Counted from the first letter of the stretch, positions 33,541 to 44,470 are shown. The stretch is DNA of 64,000 nt from Seminavis robusta (GCA_903772945.1 CAICTM010000183.1:1-64000), one strand, 5' to 3'. Numbers and translations are program-made. Notes: generated by a model not told the origin, from the sequence alone.

Positions 33541-35103
33541 ATGAGCAGCAGCGACGCCATCAGTCCAACGGCAGCAGAAAGCAGCAACAGCAGCCAGAAG
33601 AACAATACTAACAACAAGGAGTCATCAGCAGACCCACCCCTAAATGTTCTGTTTTTACATTTGGATTTGGGAATTGGCGGTGCCGAACAATTGGTCCTTC
33701 AATTGGCCATGGCGAGTCAAGCGTTGGGCCATTCGGTGACGTTGTTGACGACTCGCTGCGATGCGGATCATTGCTTTGCCGCCGTCAAACCACCGCATGG
33801 AGCGCTTTACAGAAATGTCCAAGTCTGGGGTCGTTGGATTCCCGCCAATCTGTTGGGGGTTGGAACCGCCTTGTGCAGTCACGTGCGAGTTCTCTATTTG
33901 GCCATGGCATGGGCTTGGCAAATACGACAACACACACCCGATCAATCGCAGCCCTATTTGATTGTCCTCGATGTCCTGCCTACACCTCTGTGGATTCTAC
34001 GACATTTCACCAATTCGTCGCTGTTATTCTATTGTCACTTTCCCGACAAATTGCTCATTCGCAACAATCCACTCGACCCCACCAATACTACTACTGCTAC
34101 TGTCAAGAAATCCTTCTATCGAACCATCATGGACGCCATGGAAGAATCCTGCATGCCACTGGCCGACAGTCTCCTGGTCAATTCCAAATTCACACAACGC
34201 ACCGTCCTACAAGAATTTGCATCTCTAAAACCATCCGATCTGCAAGTCTTGTATCCCGCATTGGACACGCAAGCCATGGACGCCAAACCAACCGACAATA
34301 ATGACAATGACGACGACAATGATCCACCCCCTGTCGTCACTATTGTCTCTCTGAATCGTTACGAACGCAAAAAGAAAATTGAATTGATCCTGTACGCGTA
34401 CGCACTCCTTCGCGTTCAGTATCCACCCAATACGCTTCAAGTTATTATTGCCGGAGGATACGATACGCAAAATGCCGAAAATGTCGAATATCGAGGGGAA
34501 TTGGAGCGCATTGCGTTTACCGAACTCAAATTGGACAAACAAGAAGTCGACTTTCAAACATCCATTTCCGATGCCCAACGGGCCCACTTGTTGAAAACCG
34601 CTCGCTGTGTCGTTTACACACCTCCCAATGAACATTTTGGAATTGTCCCACTGGAAGTCATGTATGCCGGAACACCCGTGATTGCCTGTGCGAGTGGAGG
34701 ACCACTCGAGTCGATTGTCGATGGAGAAACGGGATTTCTCTGCGATCCTCCCACTCCGCAAACCTTTGCCAATGCCATTAACGTCTTGTTAGTGGCACCC
34801 GCCAAAGCCCAAGAAATGGGACAAGCCGGACGAAAACACGCTCGCATTCATTTTGGAACAGAACGGTTGCAACGGGAATGGGCATCTCTGACGCAACAAG
34901 CTTTTAAAAGAGGGCAACAACGTGTTTGCCAAAAGGAACCCTTGCCAATCATGGTACGCCTGGTGATTTATTTTTTGGAATGTATCCTGGCCATGGTGGT
35001 GTGTCTGTGGTTGACCCGAATGCTGCGACACACGGGATGGATTGATTCTCAAGAATCCATTCTGGGGTCCATGAGACGAAAGATGCAGTCGGATGAGTTG
35101 TAG
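33541..35103 (+). CDS. ALG2: Alpha-1,3/1,6-mannosyltransferase ALG2
   Basis: About 520 residues from the ATG at 33541 (CCACCATGAGC context; the longer frame from 33433 adds 36 leader-like residues). ALG2 adds the second and third mannoses to the dolichol-linked oligosaccharide on the cytosolic face of the ER, an early step in N-glycosylation. Visible features: LHLDLGIGGAEQLVLQLA (glycine-rich acceptor loop), CHFPDKLL with the family's YCHFPD motif, IVSLNRYERKKKIELIL opening the second Rossmann domain, and the GT4 motif NEHFGIVPLEVMYAGTPVIA with its EX7E glutamates. A C-terminal hydrophobic helix (LVIYFLECILAMVVCLWL) anchors it. Asp/Asn-rich insertion near 34290. No intron. Confidence 0.92.
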   Translation: MSSSDAISPTAAESSNSSQKNNTNNKESSADPPLNVLFLHLDLGIGGAEQLVLQLAMASQALGHSVTLLTTRCDADHCFAAVKPPHGALYRNVQVWGRWIPANLLGVGTALCSHVRVLYLAMAWAWQIRQHTPDQSQPYLIVLDVLPTPLWILRHFTNSSLLFYCHFPDKLLIRNNPLDPTNTTTATVKKSFYRTIMDAMEESCMPLADSLLVNSKFTQRTVLQEFASLKPSDLQVLYPALDTQAMDAKPTDNNDNDDDNDPPPVVTIVSLNRYERKKKIELILYAYALLRVQYPPNTLQVIIAGGYDTQNAENVEYRGELERIAFTELKLDKQEVDFQTSISDAQRAHLLKTARCVVYTPPNEHFGIVPLEVMYAGTPVIACASGGPLESIVDGETGFLCDPPTPQTFANAINVLLVAPAKAQEMGQAGRKHARIHFGTERLQREWASLTQQAFKRGQQRVCQKEPLPIMVRLVIYFLECILAMVVCLWLTRMLRHTGWIDSQESILGSMRRKMQSDEL

Positions 35104-35174
35104 AACAATGTAATTAAGTTGTTATCAGTTATGAGTTAGTATACATACTGTACTGTACAAACTAGTACGTGTAG

Positions 35175-37354
35175 TTAGCTAGTTGCAGCCATCACGGGCT
35201 CCTCTGTGGATGCCTCTTCGGACGCAATCGAGGAGGCCTCTTCTTTGGTGCTGTCGTCAAGTGTTGTAGAGGTTGCCTCCTCCAAAATGGAATGAGCCGC
35301 TCGTTCTGCAACCATGACGGTAGGAGTGGCCGTTTGACCTCCTGGAATCACTGGCAGAATCGAGCTATCGGCGACACGGACTCCTTGAACACCTCGCACT
35401 CGCAGCTGCGGGTCGACTACGGAATCGTTTCCAAGGCCCATCTTGCAGGTTCCCGTCAGGGCATTGGATGTATGGACGGTACGTCGAATGTACGCTTCAA
35501 TCTCCTCATTGGTTCTCACTTGCGGGCCTGGATAGACTTCGGTACCACGATAGTCGTCGCCCCATTCGGGATGATTGCACAATTGTCGTCCTAGTTTGAT
35601 TCCTTCGCGGAGGGTGGCTAAATCTTGTGGATTGGAAAAGTATCCAACCTGAATGATTGGTTTCACCATGGTATTGGACGATGCCAATCGAACCGTGCCT
35701 TGGCTGCGTGCCCGGCACGCAATACATTGAATGGAATATCCATCTTCATGATTTTTGGTGTTTCGAAACTGCGTAAAGGTCGTCATTCCGTCTGGTCCCA
35801 GTGCCTTGGCAGCCAAGAAACGCAGCTGCAAGTCTGGTTGTGGTTGTGTGCCCGTAGCAGCGTTTGTTCTGACAAATCCACCATGGTCACATCCAGTCGA
35901 AGTGAGCAATCCTCGTTTGAATAGAAGCCACTTGAGAAGTGGCAAAGGATTGGTCTTGCCAAACAGCCGTAGTTTGGAAGTCACACTGATGCCCCTTTTG
36001 GACGTTTGAAAGGATACCACCGCGGCTGGATGATCTTGTAGATTGCATCCTACGTTGGGATTGTCGTGTATGACGTGGATCCCATGACTGGTCAAGTGTT
36101 TGCGAGGACCGATTCCACTGCACATGAGCAGTTGTGGCGACGCAATGGCCCCGGCCGTGACAATCACTTCACCGCCTGGTTTCAGATTGGCACAAAAGTT
36201 CTTTACCACACGACGACGACGATGATGATGATGGCCAAAACACGAACATTGTTGTTTGTCCCATTGCCGTCTAGTGTCGTGAGAGACGTAAGTAGATAAA
36301 AATAGCCAGACGTACCGGTAGCGCGAAGATCACAGACAAGACCTACCTTGAAAGTATCATCTCCCATGAGATTGTAGGTCACACCAATGGCATTCTTGGC
36401 CGAATCAAAATCAATGTGTCGGACCATGCATCCCGATTGCACCACAACATTTTTTCGTTTCATGGCCTTGGACAAAAAGGCAGTGGCTCCCGAACATCGT
36501 TCTCCATTGGTTTCGGATACAGCAAAGCGTCCCACACCCGTTTGAGGTCGGGACCAGTTGTTAAAGTCGTCATTGACGCCCAATCCAGCAGCTTTTCCAA
36601 CTTGCAAAAAACGTTTGCTGAGTGGATTTTGATACCGAACATGACTCATGGTCCATTTTCCCTTGGTTCCATGATACTCGGTGGACATCATACCGGTGGT
36701 ATCTTTTTGAGACAGCTTGAAAAAGGGCAAGACGTCGTTGGCGGTCCATCCCGGAACCTTCCAATCATTGTAATCTTGGGCCGACCCTCTATGATACAAG
36801 CATGCATTGGTACAGGAAGATCCTCCCAAGACTTTGCCGCGTTGCAAGTATAGATTGCGTCCTTCGCAGTGCGCTTCTCTGGCACTTTCGTATTGCCAAT
36901 CGTATTGGCTGCGAAAGAGACGCAGAATACCGGCGGGGATTCGAATTTGAAGATTGTTGTAATCGGGTCTTCCCGCTTCCAATACCAAGATGCGCTTGTC
37001 GCCCGATTGGGATAATCGTTCGGCCAAGACACAACCGGCCAACCCACCGCCGACAATAATGTAATCGTAGGGCTCGCCAGATACCTGCTTGTCGTGGAGG
37101 GCTGTCATGTCATGTCATGTCATGTCATGTCATGTGAGATGCATGTGGGAATAAATAAAATGACAAGAAGGGAAAAGGTGAGGCATCGAAGTGAAACCAC
37201 GAAACAGGAATCAGGATAGTTTAATTGGCTGAAACCAATCTCCCTTACCATGCGCTTTGGGAAGATTCTTGATGGGTGGAGCTCCTGCCATGGTGGTTGC
37301 TTCCACACGGGGAACCGCTGACAGAACCAGCAGCCATGGAACGAGAATCTTCAT
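35175..37354 (-). CDS. FAP: Fatty acid photodecarboxylase-like GMC flavoenzyme
   Basis: Three exons on minus: 37354-37249, 37101-36347 and 36200-35175; 1,887 nt, 628 residues, all junctions in frame. Exon 1 encodes a signal peptide (MKILVPWLLVLSAVPRVEA). GMC features: YDYIIVGGGLAGCVLAERLS for FAD, GKVLGGSSCTNACLYHRG, and GAIASPQLLMCSGIGP. It matches the FAP clade of algae rather than ordinary choline or glucose dehydrogenases: LTSTGCDHGGFVRT and PDLQLRFLAAKALGPDG place a Cys (about 391) and an Arg (about 414) where Chlorella FAP has C432 and R451, and TSNALTGTCKMG replaces the usual HPVGTCKMG, giving an Asn (about 533) like FAP N575. FAP uses blue light to turn free fatty acids into alkanes or alkenes plus CO2. 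The C-terminal tail is Glu/Ser-rich. The plastid signal, if any, is atypical. Confidence 0.85.
37104..37136. repeat. (TCATG)n microsatellite in FAP intron 1
   Basis: Six TCATG units directly against the 3' splice site of intron 1. Its rungs also create a false ATG at 37108 that could mislead a start call. Confidence 0.9.
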
Positions 37355-38027
37355 TTTCTTTCTCCAAGTCATCCTTCTGGAAAGCTATTGAAAAAGAACC
37401 GATACCAGTGATTGGACCCAAGCAAGTAGTCTAGCTAGTGCGCTTGGCTTTCAGATGGGCCCCTGACTTCATCCAATTGACCTGACGACACCCTTGCAAA
37501 AGGTTGGCTGCCATCGGATTGAAGATATTGTTCCGTTGACACCTTGGCAAAGATTCGATTGAATTCCAACCGAGGCCGATTGTTGAAAAGGTGTGAACTT
37601 GAACGCACAATTTCTCTAATTTAATCAATATCCTTCCAGCTCTACTGTCTAGTAGACTGGCTATTTGTTTCGTTTTCTCTTTCTCTCTCGTTCAGATTGT
37701 GANNNTACACCTGGCCATCTGATGATGATCGGATAACCATCTGATTTGAATCACACATCCCCAATCACGAACCGTGATTGTGGATCCCGAGTCGTCTGTC
37801 CTTCATACGAAAATACCTTTCCAACAGCCGATGTTGGAATGGGCCTTGTCAAGGTCACGGATACTTTGATTCCCGATTGTACAGTACTTTGAATCCCGAC
37901 AAGGAGGAAAACGAAATCCAAGCGAAATCTTTGATCCTCTCTCTCGCGACACTCTCGCTCTCTCGCTCTTTCATTTTATCTTTCGTCGAGGGTTCTCTGC
38001 CTGTGTGCCCAGAGTAACGAGAGCACC
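37355..38027. other. Divergent intergenic region with an assembly ambiguity
   Basis: Three unknown bases (NNN) at 37703-37705 follow a CTCTCTCG tract, so this is probably a small scaffolding or base-call gap. A CTCTCTCGC-rich tract lies at 37938-37970, just before the next start codon. No gene seen. Confidence 0.6.
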
Positions 38028-39313
38028 ATGGATCCACTGGCAAAAGGTGACTATGTCATCATCAATGGCCTCCAGAGTGATGCTGGGAAGAAGCTGAATG
38101 GAGGGAAGGGGATCATTCTCAATAAGCCCACGGTCTCAGACGATGGTGTCCAACGGTACACGTTTCTTTTCTACGCCACCAAAAAGAATGCCGCCAGTGG
38201 CGACAAATTGGTGGCATTGGATCCTACCGCCAACAAAAAGATCAAGGCCGAAAATCTCGCCCTAGATCCACAAGATCCCAAAGAGAACACCCTCCTGCAT
38301 GAAGTGGCTCATCGGGAAAATGTCAAGCTGCAAGCTAAAGGGGTGAAAGCTATGCAAAAGGGGATCTTCTGGCTCGAGGTGTTTCACGGAGCTTTTCCCG
38401 ACAACCTGGGATGGCATGTAACTACGCCAGTATCTTGAGAAGTCTAAAAAAATCAGCCGAAGCATTCCATGTGATCAAGGTGAGTGCGTCGAGTCAAAAA
38501 ACTTGAATTCAAAATTATTGTTTTGTTTTGTTTTGTTTTGTTTTGTTGTGTTGTGTTGTGTTGTGTTTTGTTGCCGCTGACCATTGTCTCGTCCCGCTAC
38601 TGCCTGCCAAGGACTACACATTGGGGAATTCTATTTCTCCTTCCGACCCTCGATATCCCCATTTTTGCTTTGATTTCAGCATTCTCCGTTCCCAGGCTGG
38701 CCAGCAACTCAGTGCTGCCTTGGATTATGCTCTACAGATACCTATGGACACACCACATCACTCAGAAATGGCCATGGATGCCCTCCTAGAACTCTGCCTG
38801 ACATGCAACCGCATACTCCAGGAAAATCCCAACAATGAGAAATCTCAAGTTGCTGTTATTCATGTGCAAGCTTGCCAGGAAGCATTGAAACGCCATCCCG
38901 AGCGTGAAGCACACATGATCAATTTGGCTGCTGCCTTCTGTCTAGCTGGAAATAATTTGGAAGGGGTGCGTTGGTACCGTCGTGCATTGGCCATGCCAAA
39001 TCCAGAATTCGATGTGGCTCTTCAAACCAAAAGTCTCGTTGTGGCACAGCTTCAATGCCCTGGCATGCCACTGGAAGATCATCAGATTTGTGAAGTTACT
39101 CCCACACACCTAACTGCAATTCTCAACAAGGACAAAGACAAGTGGCTCATGCGCAACAAAGTACTTTCAGAAGGGCGAGAAATCCAAGGTAAGACAAGTA
39201 CAATGACCCTCAATTCAAAAGAGGGGGGCGCCGTCATTCAGCATCCAATGCCATCCGGTCCGGACGACCCAGAGTTCTTCCCCGAAGAATTCTTGAAGGA
39301 GATCCGTCCTTGA
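38028..39313 (+). CDS. Tandem paralogue A, TPR-like protein, frameshifted
   Basis: Two exons: 38028-38479 and 38612-39313, intron GTGAGT...CCAAG with a TTTTG/TTGTG microsatellite. Exon 1 encodes a small domain (GDYVIINGLQSDAGKKLNGG, then FLFYATK) like the short beta-barrel seen before MYND or TPR domains in protists. Exon 2 has helical repeats with CLAGNNLEGVRWYRRALAMP (TPR-like) and ends PEEFLKEIRP. Exon 1 is 452 nt, one short of a whole number of codons. Against paralogue B a base is missing near 38412; the true frame resumes as NYASILRSLKK, while the literal frame stops at VTTPVS. Either a sequencing error or a recent loss of function. Confidence 0.6.
38518..38573. repeat. (TTTTG)/(TTGTG) microsatellite in an intron
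   Basis: Five-base units TTTTG then TTGTG repeated about eleven times inside the intron of paralogue A. Confidence 0.9.
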
Positions 39314-40030
39314 TAACAAAAATTCCAGAAGGACCTTTATTTGATCAGGCTGGGGTTGAGAAGCATAGCAACACACTGGTGGTGACTGTGTTTGCCTTGC
39401 TGGACAATTCATGTTAGAAAGTGGAAGTAAAGGGGCATCTTTGGGTAGGATGCTCGTCTTTATTAGATGATCATTTTTTCTGTACTGATGACAACTAACT
39501 TCTCTAACTGCCAGCCATGTGAGTGGTCAATTAACACTAGAGGCATTGCAGCGTTTGTGCCCGTCATTACCCATTGAAACTAGGGTCCTGGGATTGCCAA
39601 TTCTTGCACAACCAACCTAGATTTCCGCCTGACGACTCGCAAAATCATGTGTAGTTATGTCGAAGCAAACAAGCCCATGGAATAGAGCCAAGCTCCAACC
39701 AATCAAATAGGCTGACCTTCAACTACCTGTAGAAGAAAGAAAAGATCCAACAGAGCCTGAGTTTCTTATTCTATTCCCTGACCTTAGCCCACGTTGGCTT
39801 TGCACCCACCCCCAGTTCGCGAGAGACCATTGAGCAATACGGTCTTGAGAAGGCATTGTACAGTTGTACATGTACCAGTATTGCACATGCATGTATTCCA
39901 GATTCCGCTGGCTTTCATTTTGGATCTTTTGCCTGAAACGCCGAAGGGCTGTTGGCTGTGGCCTTCTTCAAGCAATGCCACAATCCACTTCCAAGCGCCG
40001 CTTCTACTGGAGCCCGGGGAGAAGAGCAAC
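39314..40030. other. Intergenic region between the tandem paralogues
   Basis: About 700 bp. No gene. An in-frame ATG at 39794 extends the paralogue B frame but gives leader-like sequence. Confidence 0.5.
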
Positions 40031-40607
40031 ATGGAGAAGACTAACGAACTGGCCAAAGGTGCCTATGTCGTCATTGGTTGTCTCCAGAGCGATGCAGGGA
40101 AAAAGCTGAATGGAGGAAAGGGGATCATTCTGAACAACCCAACTGTTGCTGATGGAGTTGCGCGTTATCCTGTACTTTTTTACGCCACCAAGAATGCCAG
40201 TGGCGCCCTTGCAGCATTGAATCCTACTGCCAACAAAAAGATCAAGGCAGAAAATATCAGTCCGGACCCACAACCTCCTGCGGAAAACTCCTTGTTGTCA
40301 GAAGTGGTCCAACGTGAATGCGTCAAGGCACAAAGTGGTCAAGCTGCCGCTGTGCAGAATGCTGTCTTTTGGCTGGAGCTCTATCACAAGGCTTGTCCAG
40401 ATAATTTTGGAGTGGCTACTACCTATGCCAATTTCTTGAGAAATGCGGGCAGACCATTGGAAGCATTCGATGTTATCAAGGTGAGGCAGACCAGATGACC
40501 AGATAGATTTTGCGTGTCCACATACTGGTACCAGTACTTATAGCTTCTAACACTCATTCAACTCTCAATCCCAAGGACTACATCTTGGAGAATCACGTTC
40601 TGTAGAG

Positions 40608-40755
40608 GAACGCCCTTCCACCAACTGGTGGCGAACTGGAACGGGAGCGAGCCCGGCCGGATGAGACCTAAATGGAAATCCGTTAGGATTGACATTTAGG
40701 TCGAAGCCGGCCGGGCGAGCTCCCGCCAGTGAGCCACAGGAGGGGGAAGGGCGTA
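40608..40755. mobile_element. Foldback (MITE-like) inverted repeat
   Basis: Two arms of about 62-66 bases are near-perfect reverse complements. The left arm opens AACGCCCTTCC, passes through GAGCCCGGCCGG and ends GACCTAAATG. The right arm is its mirror, ending GGAAGGGCGT. The loop is about 18 bases around CCGTTAGGATTG. This is a strong hairpin, either a MITE or a structured RNA. Confidence 0.75.
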
Positions 40756-40997
40756 TCTTCTGGAACCATGTGACAATTTCACGCTAAGTAACTTAACGGC
40801 CGTTAAAGTAACTAAACGGCAGTTTCTAAGTAAGTAAATTGTGAGCGTTTACATGTCACAACTCCAACCGTGCAATTACAACTGGCTAAAACCGAACCAT
40901 GGTAACCCATGCACCAGGTCGCGACAACAAGAGCAACCAACAACAATCAAACCGATCCATCAACCGACTGACCACCAACCAGCACCATGACATGGGA

Positions 40998-41207
40998 GAA
41001 GCCCTCGCGGCGAGCGACAACACTCAACATTCATTTTAAATAGCAAGTGCAAGCCCTCGCGGCGAACGACAAAACTCATTGGAAGTCGAGCGACACACTC
41101 AAGCCCTCGCGGTGAGCGACAGCACTCAATAGCAGGAAAAAGCCCTCGCGGCGAGCGACAACACTCAACACTCAAGCCCTCGCGGCAAGCGACAAGCCCT
41201 CGCTCAG
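40998..41207. repeat. Interspersed 28-bp repeat array with palindromic core
   Basis: Five copies of AAGCCCTCGCGGCGAGCGAC (plus AACACTCA) at about 40999, 41051, 41101, 41140 and 41174, with a sixth truncated copy near 41194, separated by unequal 2-45 base spacers. The core CTCGC-G-GCGAG is a perfect inverted repeat in three of the copies. Confidence 0.85.
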
Positions 41208-42202
41208 TAGTAGTAGCAGTCGTTCGTAGTAGCATCAGCAGAAGCAACAGCTGCAGTAGTACATGGTAGTAGCAAAGGCAACAACAACCAAGAGCGACCA
41301 GACTGATCGCTTTTGTTGTTTGTGTTGAGTGCTAGCTAGCTAGTAGAAGTACACGTACTGTAACCACGGTAACATGTATTCGTTCCAGCCTCCCACGCCA
41401 ATTTGGAGAGCCTTGGAAGAGTACTAAAATTGCCATAGTAAAAAGAGTCGTGTCTCCAGCGCAACTTCAACTTGACGTAGAATCACTACTAGAGTCTACA
41501 CGAATTCTCTAAAATAATTGGAGCATGGTTCCTCCATCTCACCCGGGCTATGCCAACTTTTGCTATGATTTCAGCACTGTTCGTTCCAGGGCTGGTCAGC
41601 AGTTAAATGCTGCCTTGGACTTGGCCCTCAAGATACCTCTGGATCCTCCTGATAACTTGACCATGTCGGTGGAAGCTATCCATGAAGTCATGAGAACCTG
41701 CAATCGTCTCATTCAAGAAGATTTGAAATCAAAAAATCCACAAATCTGCAAGACATACATTAGAGCTTGCCAGGAAGCTGTGAAACGTCAACCTGACAGT
41801 GGGTCCGACATGATCAGCTTAGCGGCATCCTACTGCCTTTCAGGAAACAATTTGGAGGGGGCTCGTAGCTACCGTCGTGCATTGGGCATGCCAAGACAAG
41901 ACTTTGATGTTGCACGTCAAACCACAAATCTGATTTTGGCACAGCTCCAATGTCCCAATATGCCGCTTGAAGATCATCATGTTGTTCGCTGTACTGACAC
42001 TGAAGTGATCTCCATTCTCAACAACGACATGGAGAAATGGCTCATGAGCGGCAAAGTGGTGAATCAAGAAACTCAGTCCATGGAAAAATTTGTTTATATG
42101 GCCGCAGAAGAAGGGGGTGATCTGATTAAGCACAAAATGCCATCCTCTCCCAATGATCCCAAGTACTTTCCTGAGGAGTTCTTGAAGAAAGTCCAGCCCT
42201 AG

Positions 42203-42687
42203 TAGATAGATAGCGGGGTAGAAAAGGAAGCTTTCTTTCTTGCAGGGGTTCCGGGTGTGCTTCTTGTGGAGGGTGGCAGTGTGTCTCCTACAACAGTGTC
42301 AACGTCGGCGCCTGCGTTTTCTAAAGGGGTCGGAGGGATGTTCGAGCTAGCATGCTCGGGTTGATAATCATCTAACTACGAGACAACCTCTCAAATTCCT
42401 ATTAGTAGTTTTCTCTTAGTCTTATTCCGTGCAATTTTCGTTTTGCGCATGCATGCAAGCCCTTCACTTGTTTGCAATTTCTTCTCTTTCATCGTGCCAT
42501 GTATATTGGTAGGGTATGTCTCAACCAAGTACACTCCGTCCTGACACTCCATTTCTTCCGTACACGTCCCGCTCAATTACAGTACATTAGCACATTCACC
42601 AATCACTCAACCATCAATTCCAACATCGTCACCCATCTCATCTAGTAGCACAAAGGGTTCGTTCGGTTCCATTCTCCGTCCGATTCT
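42203..42687. other. Convergent intergenic region
   Basis: Between the 3' ends of paralogue B and the TPR gene. No gene or notable repeat. Confidence 0.5.
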
Positions 42688-44470
42688 CTACGATGCTGCC
42701 ACCATGGGAGCCTGCGCTTCACCACCTCCCTCTTGAACGGCGTTGGTTTGGGCGGCTGCCTCTTCCGCTTGCTTTTTCTTTTCCTCTTCTTCCTTGGCCT
42801 TTTCGGCATTCAACTGCAACTGCAGTTCAATCACCTTTTTCATGACGGCCTTTCCCTCTTCTTCACGTCCGTGTTTCTTGAGGGCAAACGCACGAGCTCG
42901 CATGGCGACAATCATCATTCCCATACCGTCCGTCTTGTTGCCTTCGGGGGTATCGACGTGATCCTTGCCCAGTTTTTCGGCCACCTCGTATTGTTGTTCG
43001 GCTTTGGCGTAGTCACCCTGACGCGAGAAGGTGTTTCCGATATTGACGTAGAGCGAACTACGTTCCCAATCCAGACGACCACAACGAGGTTCGGGGTCGA
43101 GCATGGGGAATACTTTTTCGTAGGATTCACGGGCTTCGTCTTCCTTTCCCATGGCGGCGAGGGCGTTACCCCGATGCAAGTAGGCACTTCGCAGACAGAG
43201 GTGACTGACTCGAATGGGTAGGAGTTTGAGAGAGGTGGGGTGAGCCAATCCAGGAGCAGTGGCATTTTTTTCGTGTTTGGGATCGATTTTGGGTTCTTCT
43301 TGAGCCTGGATGATCGATTGTAAAAATGAAAGGCATCGCATGTCAGCATTTTGTTTCAGAGCACAAGACACTCCGAGACGATCGATACCCCAAAAAGCAT
43401 GATTGGTGGTTTTCCAACATAATCATACAGAATCATACACAACACATAATAATAGTACATACCTCGACTTCAATTTCATCGGTATCGTAGAATCCATCTC
43501 CGGCAATTTCAATGGCCTTATCGGCACAACGCAATGCGGCGTCGGCTCCCTCCTTTCCATAGTAAGACAAACGACGTTTGCTAATTTCGGAGAGACTCAA
43601 ACTGGCACAGGCGGGTTCTCGCAAGACGGTGCTGAGCGTGAGTGCGGACCGTGCCGACGTCAAACGTTGCATTCGATGGGCCTTGGTGGCTTCATCTTCC
43701 TGTCCATCGACGGCATTTTCGACGTAGACTTCACTGGGATTGGCATCTTCTTCGTTTTCTTCTTCGCTGAATAGCAATTTGGCCAACTTTATCTTTTGTT
43801 CTCTACGAGAATCCTTGGCGAGGGCCCCACGAGTGACTCGCGGCAAGAGATCTTGTCGTAGTGCGTTAAAGTATTCCTGGTCTCCACGTTTACGACGCAA
43901 GACGGAATCTTCCAAATCAATAACGAGCGTGAGGTCGGCGACACCGCCATCATCGAATCCCTCTCGATCCAGCGCCTTGTAGCCACTTCCGGGGAGAGTG
44001 GGTTCCTCCAAGAGTTTGGCAGAACCGACCTGGTGGGTGGATGGATGGATTGATGGATAGATAATAGGTAGATCCAAAAGAGGTAACAAGCGAATTGCAA
44101 CGTATTAATAGAGGGACATCAGATGATAGAAAAATAATAGCCAAAGGGTATACACAGCAGCGAGGAAAGATAAAAGAGAGATAATGGGGTTAGCAAATCA
44201 AATTTGAAGATAAACGTAAGGGGTAGCATCCACTGGAGATGACCCAAATAGATTCATAAAAAGCCCTGAATTCTCATGGATGCAAGTGCCAATGGGAATC
44301 TCATCTCGGTTGATTCAAACCACTGTCAGGATGGAATGATCAAGATAACGAGAGATGAATTTACATACCTCTGTATCAAGAGGCTTGGGAGGAGGAGGCA
44401 GTTCCGACTTCGGCAGTTTGCGGGTTGCTGCCTTTTTCTTTCCTTGAGCGGTCTTGGCTTTCTTTCCCAT
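42688..44470 (-). CDS. Tetratricopeptide-repeat protein
   Basis: Three exons on minus: 44470-44369, 44029-43463 and 43305-42688, all phase 0, donors GTATGT; 428 residues. Exon 1 (34 codons) is a basic, Lys-rich leader [19 protein letters not shown] ending in [10 protein letters not shown], possibly nuclear or RNA-associated. The middle has [20 protein letters not shown] and [20 protein letters not shown]. The last exon carries clear TPR units: [40 protein letters not shown], and [19 protein letters not shown], followed by a Glu/Lys coiled coil ([19 protein letters not shown]). TPRs bind protein partners; no specific orthologue is recognised. Confidence 0.8.

Larger units (their letters stand above)
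40604..41520. mobile_element. Composite insertion inside paralogue B
   Basis: Defined by comparison with paralogue A: about 0.9 kb that interrupts exon 2. It contains a foldback element at its left edge, an AACGGCCGTT palindrome region (40796), an interspersed repeat array and a CTAGCTAGCTAG motif (41333). No transposase gene is seen, so it would be non-autonomous. Exact ends and target-site duplication are not resolved. Confidence 0.5.
40031..42202 (+). pseudogene. Tandem paralogue B, split by inserted DNA
   Basis: Exon 1 (40031-40480, 450 nt, in frame) encodes MEKTNELAKGAYVVIGCLQS and ends EAFDVIK at a GTGAGG donor. The expected acceptor CCCAAG is at 40570-40575, and the second exon begins DYILENHVL, parallel to DYTLGNSIS in paralogue A, but stops at once at 40603. 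The rest of the exon resumes about 920 bp later as VPPSHPGYANFCYDF (41527-42202) and runs uninterrupted to EEFLKKVQP. The intervening DNA holds a foldback element and a repeat array. No splice pair restores the frame across the insertion, so the gene as read gives only a truncated product. The downstream half has its own ATG at 41525 and might be separately expressed. Confidence 0.65.

Noticed and set aside
37100-37110. ATG at 37108 as start of the FAP-like gene
   Set aside because: It lies in the TCATG microsatellite of the intron. A CAG acceptor at 37102-37104 joins in frame to a signal-peptide exon with a GTAAGG donor.
40998-41207. CRISPR-like array
   Set aside because: Repeats are similar, but spacers are unequal (2-45 bp), there are no cas genes and the genome is eukaryotic.
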